From Enterococcus sp. MMGLQ5-1 (GTDB taxonomy: Bacteria; Bacillota; Bacilli; Lactobacillales; Streptococcaceae): 64,000 bases of DNA. The notes under the pieces are model-generated. The model saw nothing but the letters and a program-made list of their open reading frames with translations. It did no database searches and was not told the DNA's origin. Shown piece by piece: positions 52,631 through 62,008 of the stretch. Position 1 is the first letter of the stretch. Every line of letters starts with the position of its first letter. The position numbers and the translations under genes were made by a program. The stretch lies in the NCBI RefSeq assembly GCF_013155265.1, contig NZ_JABJXU010000007.1:62001-126000 (forward strand), written 5' to 3'.

Positions 52631-54534
52631 TAAAATACGCCTCCTAATTGAAAATAACGCGATAATTCCTGTTCATTCTTGATTTGTAATAGCTTCTGTT
52701 TAATTAATGATTTCCCCATTATTCTAAAAATAAAATCATAAAGTGCTAATAGTTCTGTCTCAACTTCATCAGACATTGCCTCTGGTATTGCTAACAAAAT
52801 AATAACTTGAATTTTCTCATTCCCTAAGCTAATCGGTTCCTGACTAGTAGCCACAGAAACAATAATTTTATCAGAATTAAGATTGACCGTATGTGGAAAG
52901 GCAACGCCATTTTGATAAAAACTATTAGTTAACATCTCCCGCTCAGCCATTCGCTGCTCAAAGTCTGGATCAACAAGCCCATTTAGCGCTAGCTGCTGAA
53001 CCATCTGCTCTAGTATCTGCTTGTAGGTTAACGAATCATTGATTATCCTAAAATAGAATAATTGATTTGAAAAATTAACTGAGCTACTCTTAGAAAGCTT
53101 CATCCACTCACTTTTCAAAAAATTACCACTAAACAGGTTTGTTACACGAATCACAACCGTATGCTTAACATTATGCTCCAAAGGGATTGTTGAAAAAACA
53201 ACATAATATTCATCAAAATTAGCTCTTCTAGCCTCCTCTTCAGTAAAATGCACAATCATAGCATCTGAGCCAATGATGTCTCTAACCTGCTGCTTAATTA
53301 ATGTTCTAATGCCAACACTTGCACTGGAAACAATTGCAACATGACGTTTCGAAATTTGTAAATTCTTTTGTAAAAACAATTCAAAATAAATAGCAAGATA
53401 ACTAATTTCTGTTTCTGGTGGCACACGACCCACAATATTTCCTAATGCCTCTAAAGCAACCTTTGCCATCTTATAGGCGAAAGGATAGGAATTAACAATT
53501 TCATCAATAAAAATATCTGTTGTCTGAATATGAAATAATAAGCGATTCATCATCATCATTAAGTGGTATTTTAGCTCTTGAAATAATCGTGACTGGTCAA
53601 TTTCTACATAGTATTCCTTCTGAATTTCAGCCATCATCTGATTAAAAATATTCGCTAAGCGCTGCTCATCCAGCTCAGTAATTTCAATTTGTGAAAAATG
53701 ATTGATGTATATTGGAAATTGAATGAATTCACGTTCATATTGGCTTAATGAAAAGGCAAACTCTGTTTCGACTTCATAAAAGAAATGCTCTAGGCGAGAT
53801 TCATCAATAATCCGATTATAGTAGTAGTGAATTGCCGATTGAATTGCAGCATTATGCTTAATACGATGCATGGATACTAATAAGCTTTTTCTTAATAATG
53901 AATAATTGGCCTTTTCAATATGTAAATCATTACATAAATTTATTAAAGTCTGTTCAATTTCATCGGATAATTCAAATTGCTCTGGAAAATAATCAATAAC
54001 GTGTTGAATCATCAACAATCTTAAATCAAATTCCTCACCCTGAAGCTGTAAGCCTTTATTCGGTGTGCCCTGCAAATTGATACCATATTCCTTAAGAAGA
54101 CTACGTAAGCCTCTCAAGTCCTTATTCATTGTGCCACGACTAACATCTGTGCGCTCAGCCAAGTCATCGATTAAAACATAATCCTTTTCAAGCAATGACT
54201 TAATAACATAAGCAATGCGCTTAGTTGAGGAATTAAAATCACTTTGCCCCTTTAACGAGCCATCCATTATCTGATCAAATTTATTTTGATTTAATATCAC
54301 AATTTGATAATTATTTAAATCAGCTTGAATGCGAGCAATACCTTTCAATTGATCATTTAACATTTGAATTCCAGTTTTGATATTATGTCGACTAAAACCC
54401 GTTTTTTGACAAAGCTCTTGAATAGAAATTGATTGAGAAAGTATGAGTGTATTTAAAATTTGATACCAACGATTAACTAACACCTTAAAAACTTCCCCCT
54501 CTCTCAAGCTATCCTCTTGTTTTTCCACCAGCAA
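52630..54534 (-). CDS. gutR: PRD-domain transcriptional regulator of the glucitol operon
   Basis: A regulator of up to 634 residues. Tandem N-terminal helix-turn-helix domains (QELCQKTGFSRHNIKTGI; DLAERTDVSRGTMNKDLRGL) precede two PRDs (about 180-390), a IIB-like segment (HVAIVSSASVGIRTLIKQQV), and a C-terminal EIIA-like domain with His in GVAFPHTVN. PTS phosphorylation of such proteins switches them with sugar supply. The start is uncertain: TTG 54534 gives the longest form, overlapping the dehydrogenase gene by 26 bases. CTG/GTG codons follow at once, and a later GTG near 54490 sits behind a GGGGG stretch. Confidence 0.85.
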   Translation of the reverse strand: MLVEKQEDSLREGEVFKVLVNRWYQILNTLILSQSISIQELCQKTGFSRHNIKTGIQMLNDQLKGIARIQADLNNYQIVILNQNKFDQIMDGSLKGQSDFNSSTKRIAYVIKSLLEKDYVLIDDLAERTDVSRGTMNKDLRGLRSLLKEYGINLQGTPNKGLQLQGEEFDLRLLMIQHVIDYFPEQFELSDEIEQTLINLCNDLHIEKANYSLLRKSLLVSMHRIKHNAAIQSAIHYYYNRIIDESRLEHFFYEVETEFAFSLSQYEREFIQFPIYINHFSQIEITELDEQRLANIFNQMMAEIQKEYYVEIDQSRLFQELKYHLMMMMNRLLFHIQTTDIFIDEIVNSYPFAYKMAKVALEALGNIVGRVPPETEISYLAIYFELFLQKNLQISKRHVAIVSSASVGIRTLIKQQVRDIIGSDAMIVHFTEEEARRANFDEYYVVFSTIPLEHNVKHTVVIRVTNLFSGNFLKSEWMKLSKSSSVNFSNQLFYFRIINDSLTYKQILEQMVQQLALNGLVDPDFEQRMAEREMLTNSFYQNGVAFPHTVNLNSDKIIVSVATSQEPISLGNEKIQVIILLAIPEAMSDEVETELLALYDFIFRIMGKSLIKQKLLQIKNEQELSRYFQLGGVF

Positions 54535-55309
54535 CGTTGGTAGTAACTCCCGTAATATAACTCGAACGGTCCGATAAGTAATAGCTCACCAAATCTGCTA
54601 CCTCGGTCAATTTACCACTTCTTCCCATTGGCGTCGCACTCGTATTAGTATATCCTTTTCTAAGCTGTTCCACTGTAATACCCCGAGTATAAGATAAGGC
54701 CGTTTCGTAAGCAAGCGTTCTCAAGCCTGTTTCCTCCATGATACCTGGCGCAATGCCCACCACTCTGACATTATATTTTCCAAGCTCCTTTGCCCAAGAA
54801 CGTGTAAAGCCGTTGACAGCTGCCTTGGTTGCCGCATAGCAGCTTTGTCCCTCTGAACCTTCTAGTCCACATTCAGATGACATATTAATGATAACACCAG
54901 CCTTTTTTTCAACTAAAACTCGACCTACGGTCTGAGCGACTAAAAATAATCCTTTTTGATTAATTGCCACCATCTTATCAAAAATACTATCTGACAATTC
55001 ATATTCACCATGTGGTTTTTTAGGATCTATTAAAAGTCGAGGAATATTAATCCCAGCGTTGTTGACAACACCGTCTATGGTACCAAATTTTTCAACACCC
55101 TGTCTGACTGCATTTTCAACCTCTGCTCGATTTGTAACATCCGTTTGAATAAATAATAGCTTGTCATCAGTCAGGCTACCCTCTCGAATATCTAAATTGA
55201 TAACGTTTACATTTTGTGTCAATAATGATTTAACAATTGCGTGCCCGATTCCAGAAGCACCTCCCGTCACAACAACAACCTTACCACTAATTTTTAACCA
55301 GTCTGACAT
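54509..55309 (-). CDS. gutF: Sorbitol-6-phosphate 2-dehydrogenase
   Basis: A 266-residue short-chain dehydrogenase and first gene of the operon. It has the NAD motif VTGGASGIGHAI, NNAGINIP, and the catalytic Ser...Tyr-x-x-x-Lys set (MSSECG, YAATKAAV). It most likely oxidises sorbitol 6-phosphate to fructose 6-phosphate, judged from the PTS genes that follow. The start is ATG 55307-55309 behind AGGAG; a GTG three codons earlier overlaps that site. Confidence 0.9.
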   Translation of the reverse strand: MSDWLKISGKVVVVTGGASGIGHAIVKSLLTQNVNVINLDIREGSLTDDKLLFIQTDVTNRAEVENAVRQGVEKFGTIDGVVNNAGINIPRLLIDPKKPHGEYELSDSIFDKMVAINQKGLFLVAQTVGRVLVEKKAGVIINMSSECGLEGSEGQSCYAATKAAVNGFTRSWAKELGKYNVRVVGIAPGIMEETGLRTLAYETALSYTRGITVEQLRKGYTNTSATPMGRSGKLTEVADLVSYYLSDRSSYITGVTTNVAGGKTRG

Positions 55310-55419
55310 TTTAATCACTCCTAATTTATTATTTAGTTAGCAAAAATTTTTTAACTGCTTAAAACTTATCCTTGCTACAATTTAAGTATAAATATCTGAA
55401 ATAATAAATTAAGACACAC

Positions 55420-55439
55420 TTTTTTGATTAATCAAAAAA
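55420..55439. promoter_or_regulatory. Perfect 20-bp palindrome upstream of the glucitol operon
   Basis: TTTTTTGATTAATCAAAAAA lies about 110 bp before the dehydrogenase start. A candidate -10 (TATACT near 55383-55388 on the minus strand) sits between. It could be the binding site of GutR or another activator. The AT-only arms also allow a chance origin. Confidence 0.4.
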
Positions 55440-55472
55440 AATGATAAACGAATTACTGGACAAAAAAAGGAA

Positions 55473-56212
55473 GTGGGACAAAAGATGTTTAACGACGTAA
55501 AAATGTTGCTTTCTCTCTCCGATTAAAACTGTGAAAAATAGACAAGTCATTCGTTTATTCAGTCAGACGCTTTCTGTCTGACCGGATGACGTATCTATTT
55601 GAACAGTTTTGAGAGAGAGCCTGCCAAAACGAGTCGTTTACGCTTTTTAGACAATCTAGCTTCAACGGCTTGAAAGTATCGGCATAAACTGAAAAAATAG
55701 ATAGGCAAAGAGCGCCTTTTACTATTTTTCAGTCTTATGCTCAACTTTCAAAACAAGCCGTTTACGCTTTTTAGGCAATCTAGCTTCAATGTCTAGAAAG
55801 TTTCACATAAGTACACTCTGCGCTCGGGCAAAGTCTGCCTGAGTAAATTTAGCTTATGTTTCAACTTTCTGAGCAAGGCATTTCAGCATCTTAGATAAGC
55901 TCGTTTACGCCTTCTTTCTAAATTTCTACAACAATAAGGTGTTAAATCAACTCTCTCAGAAAAGTGTGGACCAGCTAGGCTTGCATTCATTCACTTTGGC
56001 AATTTGTGCCAAAGTGCAGGACGTATTTGTATCGATACTTTTCTAGTTGATTTAACCCATTCACGCTAAACGAGTATTTCAGCGACTTACGTAAAAGCTA
56101 GTGACAACGTGCCTTAGCAGATTTTCTGCTTAGGTATTGACTAGTCGTTGTCGCATTGTCCTTCGTAAGTTACAAACAATACAAAAGGGGCTAGGACTTT
56201 TGTCCCAACCCC
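55473..56212. repeat. Modular hairpin repeat element, copy D (modules 1, 5, 6, 3, 4)
   Basis: A 740-bp element between the glucitol operon and the aquaporin gene. In order: GTGGGACAAAAG end, module 1 (55508-55620), module 5 (55668-55752, arms CTTGAAAGT...ACTTTCAA), module 6 (55793-55873, arms CTAGAAAGTT...AACTTTCT), module 3 (55938-56058), module 4 (56084-56170), and the terminator end (56187-56212). Linkers at about 55636-55665 and 55759-55788 differ at one base in 30. No credible open reading frame. Confidence 0.85.
56187..56212. terminator. Bidirectional terminator (end of element D)
   Basis: GGGGCTAGGAC-TTTT-GTCCCAACCCC followed by TTTT on the plus strand; on the minus strand it lies 16 bp after the aquaporin stop and is followed by TTTTG. 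Confidence 0.8.
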
Positions 56213-56228
56213 TTTTCAAATACTCGAT

Positions 56229-57041
56229 TTATAAATAAATTAATTTAAATAATGCCACACCTGCAGTTGCACCCAAAATTGGTGCTAAAATTGGTACCCA
56301 AGCATACCACCATTGAGAATCACCCTTATGCTCACCTAGAATAGATTTCGGTAAGAATTGGTGTAGTAAACGTGGACCAAAGTCACGAGCTGGATTTAAG
56401 GCTGGACCTGTCGGACCACCAACAGAGGCAACCAAAGTCATCACCAAGAAGCCTAGTGCTAGATGACCAACCTCTAAGGCACCACCATGAATTGCTGCTA
56501 AGCCATGCTCAGTAATCCCATTAATCCCCGCTAAAGCTTCACTGCTCGCTTGTGCACCAAAGAAATTTTTAGTAATGGCGACCGCACCAAAGAAAAGCAC
56601 AAATGAACCAAAAAATTCATTTAAAAAACCATTTAAGCGAGTCCCTGCATTATCAATCGTTGCAAAAGTACCCAAAATATGATTTTTATTATCTGTTTTC
56701 AAGTAATATGGGCGGTAAATTGCAACAACGACTAATTGACCCGCCATTGCTCCTAAAAGCTGCGCAATAATATATGGCAAAACATGTGCCCATGGGAATA
56801 AACCTGAAATCGCTAAACCAAGCGTAAACGCTGGATTAATATGATTACCTGAAACATTACCAAACATTAAAGCAGGAATCATAACCCCACAGCCATATCC
56901 CCATGCAATTGTCATCCAACCTGATGCAAAACCCTTTGTTCCTTTTAAGTCAACATTAGCTACGGCACCATTACCTAAAATTAATAAAATTGCCGTGCCC
57001 AGAAATTCTGTAATGTACTTGACTGTCCAAGAATAGTCCAC
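56229..57041 (-). CDS. glpF: Glycerol facilitator / aquaporin
   Basis: A 270-residue MIP channel. The two NPA boxes are GNHINPAFTLG and ALNPARDFGPR; the Asp after the second box is the mark of glycerol-conducting members. The protein has six membrane segments with a long loop around residues 105-130. Homologues in lactobacilli also pass lactic acid or dihydroxyacetone. The start is GTG 57039-57041, six bases after GGAGG; a longer frame to 57089 lacks a ribosome binding site. The region upstream (57042-57407) is AT-rich and holds only promoters, including a near-match to a catabolite site at 57131-57145. Confidence 0.9.
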   Translation of the reverse strand: MDYSWTVKYITEFLGTAILLILGNGAVANVDLKGTKGFASGWMTIAWGYGCGVMIPALMFGNVSGNHINPAFTLGLAISGLFPWAHVLPYIIAQLLGAMAGQLVVVAIYRPYYLKTDNKNHILGTFATIDNAGTRLNGFLNEFFGSFVLFFGAVAITKNFFGAQASSEALAGINGITEHGLAAIHGGALEVGHLALGFLVMTLVASVGGPTGPALNPARDFGPRLLHQFLPKSILGEHKGDSQWWYAWVPILAPILGATAGVALFKLIYL

Positions 57042-57407
57042 TTTTTTCCTCCTAAATAAATAAAATATTATTATAATTACCATTTGCAATAAGTGCTTGC
57101 AATATGAAATTCTATCAATTTTTGCAGGTATTGTAAACGTATTTTTTGAAATTTTCTTAAAATTTTCCTTATATTTTCATTAAAATGTAAAATGCTACAA
57201 TTTTTGTCAAAATAATGAACGAACTAATAAAAATAGCCACCCCTAAATATTTTAAATGAAGTACAAATTAAAACGATTAATTAAAAAAATGAAAGCCTTT
57301 TCTAAGATTTTAGCACAATTTATTAAAAATAATATCTATTTTGTAAATAAATGAAGTATAATTTTAGTAACTATTTCTATAATTAATTGATAAATCAAGG
57401 AGAAAAA

Positions 57408-59393
57408 ATGAGCTACTTAGAATTAAAAAATGTTGAAAAAAAATATCAACTGGAAAAGGCTGAATTTCAAGTATTAAAAGGCATTGATTTATCACTTAAT
57501 CGGGGCGAGTTTGTCTCTATTCTTGGAGAATCAGGTGCTGGAAAATCAACATTAATGAACATTATCGCTGGTTTAGACCATGATTATACCGGAGATGTTA
57601 TCTTAGATGGCGTTTCAACAAAAGACTTTAATGAAAAACAAATGGATGGTTATCGCCGTCAAACAATTGGGTTTATCTTTCAATCCTTTAACCTTATTAA
57701 TCATTTAACCGTTTTGGATAACGTATTAATTAGCTTAGAGATGACGACACTCAGTCATGAGGAACGCCAAAAAAGAGCACTTGCTTTACTCAAACAGGTT
57801 GGTTTAGAAGATCATGCCAAAAAACACCCCAATCAATTATCTGGCGGACAAAAACAAAGAGTTGCGATTGCCCGTGCCCTTTCAAGTGATCCAGACATTA
57901 TTATTGCTGATGAACCAACAGGTGCATTAGATGCCAAGACAACACTTGAAATATTAGATATTATGCAGGAAATCGCTGAAGCCGGAAAATTAGTGATTGC
58001 TGTAACACATTCTCAGGAGGTCGCAAAATTCGGAACAAGAACAGTTCATATCTCAGATGGCAAAATTGATGAAGATATCATTCAAAAAGCAAGCTATCCT
58101 GTTCCAGAAAAAAGAGAGGTCTTAGTTTCTAAACCCTTATCGAGATTTTCAAGCTATAAGAACGCATATAAGCATCTAATGCATAATTTTTGGCGTAATT
58201 TTTTAATCATGCTAGGGACAGGTATTGGCATTTTTGCCGTTCTTGTTTTCTTAGGACTTGGCAATGGTATTAATCGCTTCATCCAAGCGCAAATTAATTC
58301 TCTAATTAATCCACATTCAGTTACGGTCGTCAAAAATCCAAAGGGAACAAAAATTGGGAGTAGCCAAGACTATCAAGAAGCCGTAGCTGAGTTTCAAAAT
58401 GATCCTAGTAAAATGGTAATTGATGATAGTTTAATTCAAAAAATCAAAGCAATTAAAGGTGTCAATCAAGTTGAGCCCGGCTATCAATTTTCGAGCTTTA
58501 TCTTAAGCTACGATGGGCAAAATGTGAATGGGCAAAGCTTTCAGACATGGACAAGGGCTTTCAAAGAAAACAGCATTAAAGCAGGCAGTAAAACGCTTGG
58601 CGACAATGAAATTATCATTGATAAAACACAGGCTCTGAAATTTAATCCTGATGATTATAAAGCAATGATTGGACAAACGGTCACACTGACACTTAATTCA
58701 ATTACAGCTGAAGGCCTACCTACTCAAATCAAAGCTGATTTAAAAATTAGTGGTATTGCCGATGGCGGACAAACCGGCGCAATTACCGTCACTAATTTTG
58801 ATACAATGCAGTCCATTTTGAAAAATAATCAAGCACTTTCACAGGCAAATTACGTTTCAGTTAATGTAGAAAACCTTGATAATGTTGAAAATGTTGCTAA
58901 AAAAATTAATGAAATTAAAGTTGATGGTCAATATCAGCTTTATGGTATTACGGTAGGTAATATTCTCGATACAGTCAATCAATATGTTGAGGTTGCTGCC
59001 ATAGCCTTGGCTGCTATTGCTGGTATCTCATTAGTTGTCTCAGCATTAATGATTATTGTTTCAATGTATATGTCTGTTTCAGAAAGAACAAAAGAAATCG
59101 GTGTCTTACGCGCATTAGGTGAAGGTAAGGCAGACATCCGACGATTGTTTACAAGTGAATCATTGCTGATTGGTGCATTTTCCGCAGTAATTGCCTTAGC
59201 TTTAGCATATGCCGCCAGTTTCTTACTAAATAAGGTTCTTTACTCAATTGTCAAATTTAATTTAGTGCAAATTACCGTGAATAATGTTATATTTGCCTGT
59301 ATTATTGCCTTAGTTATCGCTTTCCTTGCCGCATTATTGCCAGCAAGACGTGCAGCAAAAATGGACCCAATCAAGAGTTTATCTGTTGAATAA
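57408..59393 (+). CDS. MacB-like ABC transporter with fused ATPase and FtsX-type permease
   Basis: A 661-residue fusion. The ATPase (1 to about 230) has Walker A GESGAGKST, the signature LSGGQKQRVA, Walker B IIIADEPTGALD and the switch His in VTHSQEVA. A linker is followed by a first membrane helix (about 270-295), an extracellular MacB-type domain (about 300-530), and three more helices with ERTKEIGVLRALG, ending in a final helix. Such Mac-type transporters in Firmicutes usually act in peptide or antibiotic defence or lipoprotein release; no two-component system adjoins it. The start is ATG 57408 after AAGGAG. Confidence 0.87.
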   Translation: MSYLELKNVEKKYQLEKAEFQVLKGIDLSLNRGEFVSILGESGAGKSTLMNIIAGLDHDYTGDVILDGVSTKDFNEKQMDGYRRQTIGFIFQSFNLINHLTVLDNVLISLEMTTLSHEERQKRALALLKQVGLEDHAKKHPNQLSGGQKQRVAIARALSSDPDIIIADEPTGALDAKTTLEILDIMQEIAEAGKLVIAVTHSQEVAKFGTRTVHISDGKIDEDIIQKASYPVPEKREVLVSKPLSRFSSYKNAYKHLMHNFWRNFLIMLGTGIGIFAVLVFLGLGNGINRFIQAQINSLINPHSVTVVKNPKGTKIGSSQDYQEAVAEFQNDPSKMVIDDSLIQKIKAIKGVNQVEPGYQFSSFILSYDGQNVNGQSFQTWTRAFKENSIKAGSKTLGDNEIIIDKTQALKFNPDDYKAMIGQTVTLTLNSITAEGLPTQIKADLKISGIADGGQTGAITVTNFDTMQSILKNNQALSQANYVSVNVENLDNVENVAKKINEIKVDGQYQLYGITVGNILDTVNQYVEVAAIALAAIAGISLVVSALMIIVSMYMSVSERTKEIGVLRALGEGKADIRRLFTSESLLIGAFSAVIALALAYAASFLLNKVLYSIVKFNLVQITVNNVIFACIIALVIAFLAALLPARRAAKMDPIKSLSVE

Positions 59394-59520
59394 TTTCAAA
59401 AAAACAGCTTAATCAATGATAAAGGTCTGCATCACATTTTACAAATTCATATCGTGCCAGTCCTTTTCTATGCTAAAATAGAGGAGGACTTTTATTAATT
59501 AAGCAAAAGGAGGCAATTAA

Positions 59521-60219
59521 TTGGCACAAATTATCATCGGAGTCGCTGCAAATGAACGGAAAGATTCTGGACAGGAAATGGGACATATGCCAATTAGCTA
59601 TAATCCTTCAGGCTATATAAAGGCGGTTCAGCTTGTCGGAGGATTACCGATTATGATTCCAATTGGCGATCCGAACACAGTAAAAACTTATGTATCCATG
59701 ATTGATAAGCTGATTTTAGCAGGCGGTCAAAATGTGGCACCTGAATTTTATGGTGAGGTTGAATTAATAGAATATGCCGATTATAATCGAGAAAGAGATG
59801 CCTTTGAGCTGGCGTTAGTCAATGAAGCGATTAGACAGGGCAAACCGATTCTCGGCGTCTGCAGAGGAATGCAGCTCGTTAACGTAGCTCTAGGCGGTAC
59901 AATTAAACAGAAGATTAAGGGGCATTGGCAAACTGAAAATTTCCAATTGCCAGTCCATCCAATTAATATTGAAAGCGACAGTGTGCTGGAAAAAATATAT
60001 GGTAAAAAGGTATCTGTTAATTCCTTTCATCGTCAGGCAGTTAAGCAGGTCGCCAATCAATTAAAGATTGTGGCAAGCTCGGAGGATGGCATTATTGAGG
60101 CGGTTGAATCTAGTGATCCAGAAATTCATTTTTTAGGTGTTCAATGGCATCCAGATTTTATGTACTCTGTCCGAAAAGAAGATTTAAATATCTTTCGCTA
60201 TGCCGTCCATCAGTTATAA
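59521..60219 (+). CDS. Gamma-glutamyl-gamma-aminobutyrate hydrolase family protein (peptidase C26)
   Basis: A 232-residue class I amidotransferase-like hydrolase. The nucleophile Cys 114 lies in ILGVCRGMQLVNVALGG, with the His and Glu/Asp partners in GVQWHPDF. This is PuuD-type, which hydrolyses gamma-glutamyl conjugates; the exact substrate is open, since no other putrescine genes are nearby. The start is TTG 59521, seven bases after GGAGG. It is followed at 60 bp by the flavoprotein gene, perhaps in one operon. Confidence 0.85.
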   Translation: MAQIIIGVAANERKDSGQEMGHMPISYNPSGYIKAVQLVGGLPIMIPIGDPNTVKTYVSMIDKLILAGGQNVAPEFYGEVELIEYADYNRERDAFELALVNEAIRQGKPILGVCRGMQLVNVALGGTIKQKIKGHWQTENFQLPVHPINIESDSVLEKIYGKKVSVNSFHRQAVKQVANQLKIVASSEDGIIEAVESSDPEIHFLGVQWHPDFMYSVRKEDLNIFRYAVHQL

Positions 60220-60279
60220 TCGTTTTCGCTTATAAATATCTTATTAATAAGCGAATCGCTAAACAATAAAGGAAAATAA

Positions 60280-61542
60280 ATGAATTCAAAATTATATGAT
60301 GTCATTGTAATTGGCGGTGGTACAAGCGGAATGCTTGCTGCCTATAGTGCCGCTCAAAATGGGGCTTCCGTTTTATTATTAGAAAAAAATAAACGTCTCG
60401 GTAAAAAATTACGCTTAACTGGTGGCGGACGCTGTAATGTGACGAATGCCAAATCACCGGAGGAAGTCTTACAGCATATTCCTGGAAATGGCAAATTCCT
60501 ATATAGTGCTTTTTCGCAATTCAATAATTACGATATTATTCAGCTATTCACCGAAAATGGTGTTGAGCTAAAAGAGGAAGATCACGGTAGACTCTTTCCA
60601 ACTACCAATCGTTCAAAAACAATTGTTGAAACACTGGAAAGGCTTTTAACACAAGCCAAGGTCAATATCTTCTATGAAGCGAGCGTCAGTAAAATTTTAG
60701 TCAACCAAGCAAATCAAGTAGGCGGAGTTAAACTAACTGACCAGCAAGAAATTTATGGACGTGCTGTTGTGATTGCAACGGGTGGGAAAACTTATCGTTA
60801 CACTGGTAGTACGGGAGATGGCTATGAGCTTGCAAAACGACTTGGCCATACGATTACAAAATTATATCCAACTGAGGTCCCTTTATTATCTGAGGATGGC
60901 TTTATCAAAAAAAATGCCTTGCAAGGCTTAAGTTTGCAGGATGTGGCGCTTTCAGTTTTAAATAATAAACAAAAAAAATTGACAACTCAACGCTTAGATT
61001 TATTATTTACCCACTTTGGCCTTTCAGGACCAGCTACTCTGCGCTGCAGTAGTACCGTTGTAAAATTACTTGAAAAACAAGACTTAGTAACCGTTTCACT
61101 AGATATTTTTCCAGACCAAGCGCCAAGTGAAATCGAAGCATTTTTAGTCCAAAATGCACTAGATCAAGCACCAAAGTCAATTAAAAATGGCTTACGCCTC
61201 TGGCTACCGGAGCGCTTATTAGCCTATCTCTTAAATCAAAGCTCACTCTCAATTGAGCAGCCTATTCAACAGGTTACTCAAAAGCAATGGCAGCAGCTTG
61301 CCCAGCTTGTCAAGGCCTTCAAAATGTCGATTAACGGTACTTGGCCATTAGACAAAGCGTTTGTGACAGGAGGCGGAATTTCTCTCAAAGAAATCAATCC
61401 GAAAACGATGGAGAGTAAGCTGATTGATGGACTTTATTTCTGTGGTGAAATTCTAGATATAAACGGCTATACTGGTGGCTATAATATCACTGCTGCCTTT
61501 AGCACAGGCTTTGTAGCAGGTAAAAATGCCGCCACAATCTAA
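60280..61542 (+). CDS. HI0933-family flavoprotein (NAD(P)/FAD-dependent oxidoreductase)
   Basis: A 420-residue protein. The N-terminal dinucleotide fold has VIVIGGGTSGMLAAYSAAQN, then the family signature KLRLTGGGRCNVTN and a C-terminal FAD motif FVTGGGISLKEINPKTMESK and CGEILDINGYTGGYN. The family includes BaiN, a bile acid reductase of clostridia, but most members are uncharacterised. It ends in a strong terminator. Confidence 0.87.
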   Translation: MNSKLYDVIVIGGGTSGMLAAYSAAQNGASVLLLEKNKRLGKKLRLTGGGRCNVTNAKSPEEVLQHIPGNGKFLYSAFSQFNNYDIIQLFTENGVELKEEDHGRLFPTTNRSKTIVETLERLLTQAKVNIFYEASVSKILVNQANQVGGVKLTDQQEIYGRAVVIATGGKTYRYTGSTGDGYELAKRLGHTITKLYPTEVPLLSEDGFIKKNALQGLSLQDVALSVLNNKQKKLTTQRLDLLFTHFGLSGPATLRCSSTVVKLLEKQDLVTVSLDIFPDQAPSEIEAFLVQNALDQAPKSIKNGLRLWLPERLLAYLLNQSSLSIEQPIQQVTQKQWQQLAQLVKAFKMSINGTWPLDKAFVTGGGISLKEINPKTMESKLIDGLYFCGEILDINGYTGGYNITAAFSTGFVAGKNAATI

Positions 61543-61547
61543 AAAAA

Positions 61548-61577
61548 AGCGAACCTCTGTTCAAGGTTCGCTTTTTC
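61548..61577 (+). terminator. Terminator after the flavoprotein gene
   Basis: A perfect 9-bp stem AGCGAACCT (61548-61556) and AGGTTCGCT (61564-61572) followed by TTTT. Confidence 0.88.
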
Positions 61578-61582
61578 GGCTC

Positions 61583-62005
61583 TAAATTGGCCGGATTGAT
61601 ATTTCTATCCAATTTTTATTTGTCTTAAAATGTTAAAAAGGACAGAGCATCCTACAGTGAAATCACACTAATATTGGCGCATAAGCCAATATTTCCGATA
61701 ACGCGTGAAAATGGTATTGTTTCAGAGAAACAATACCATTTTCACAATAAGCACCAGCTATTAAGCTCAAAGCTGGTGCTCTAGTGTATCATGCTGGACG
61801 GGCTAATATTTAACAATATTATTAGTAGCCCTATGAGAAGGTTCGCAGCTTTGTACGAACAAAGTTGCATACGTTCACGATGGCCCTTGTTAAATCAGAT
61901 CAAGTCCTACGAATTCAAAGATTTAGAGGGCACATGAAAAGTGCTGCCTCATGACAATTAATCTTTTTTGTCAAAGCAGTTCGATTATTCATCGAACCAC
62001 TTTTT
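61583..62005. other. Structured non-coding region, candidate ncRNA locus
   Basis: No gene in 423 bp, but a dense row of hairpins: AATATTGGC/GCCAATATT (about 61670-61693); a perfect 19-bp stem with 3-nt loop, GTGAAAATGGTATTGTTTC (61705-61723) and its complement (61727-61745); AGCACCAGCT/AGCTGGTGCT (61751-61781); GGGCTAATA/TAGCCC (about 61799-61833); GCAGCTTTGT-ACGA-ACAAAGTTGC (about 61847-61870); and GAGGGCAC/GTGCTGCCTC (about 61928-61952), followed by a T run near 61965. The strand of any transcript is unclear. It does not match a riboswitch, tmRNA, SRP RNA or T-box that I know. Confidence 0.5.
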
Positions 62006-62008
62006 TAA

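Noticed and set aside
57131-57145. Catabolite-responsive element near glpF
   Set aside because: TTGTAAACGTATTTT matches the left half of the consensus but lacks the conserved right half, so it is only noted in the glpF entry.
61583-62005. Region considered as tmRNA, SRP RNA or a known riboswitch
   Set aside because: None of the fixed sequences of these RNAs is present; the faint 6S-like stretch is too short to call.
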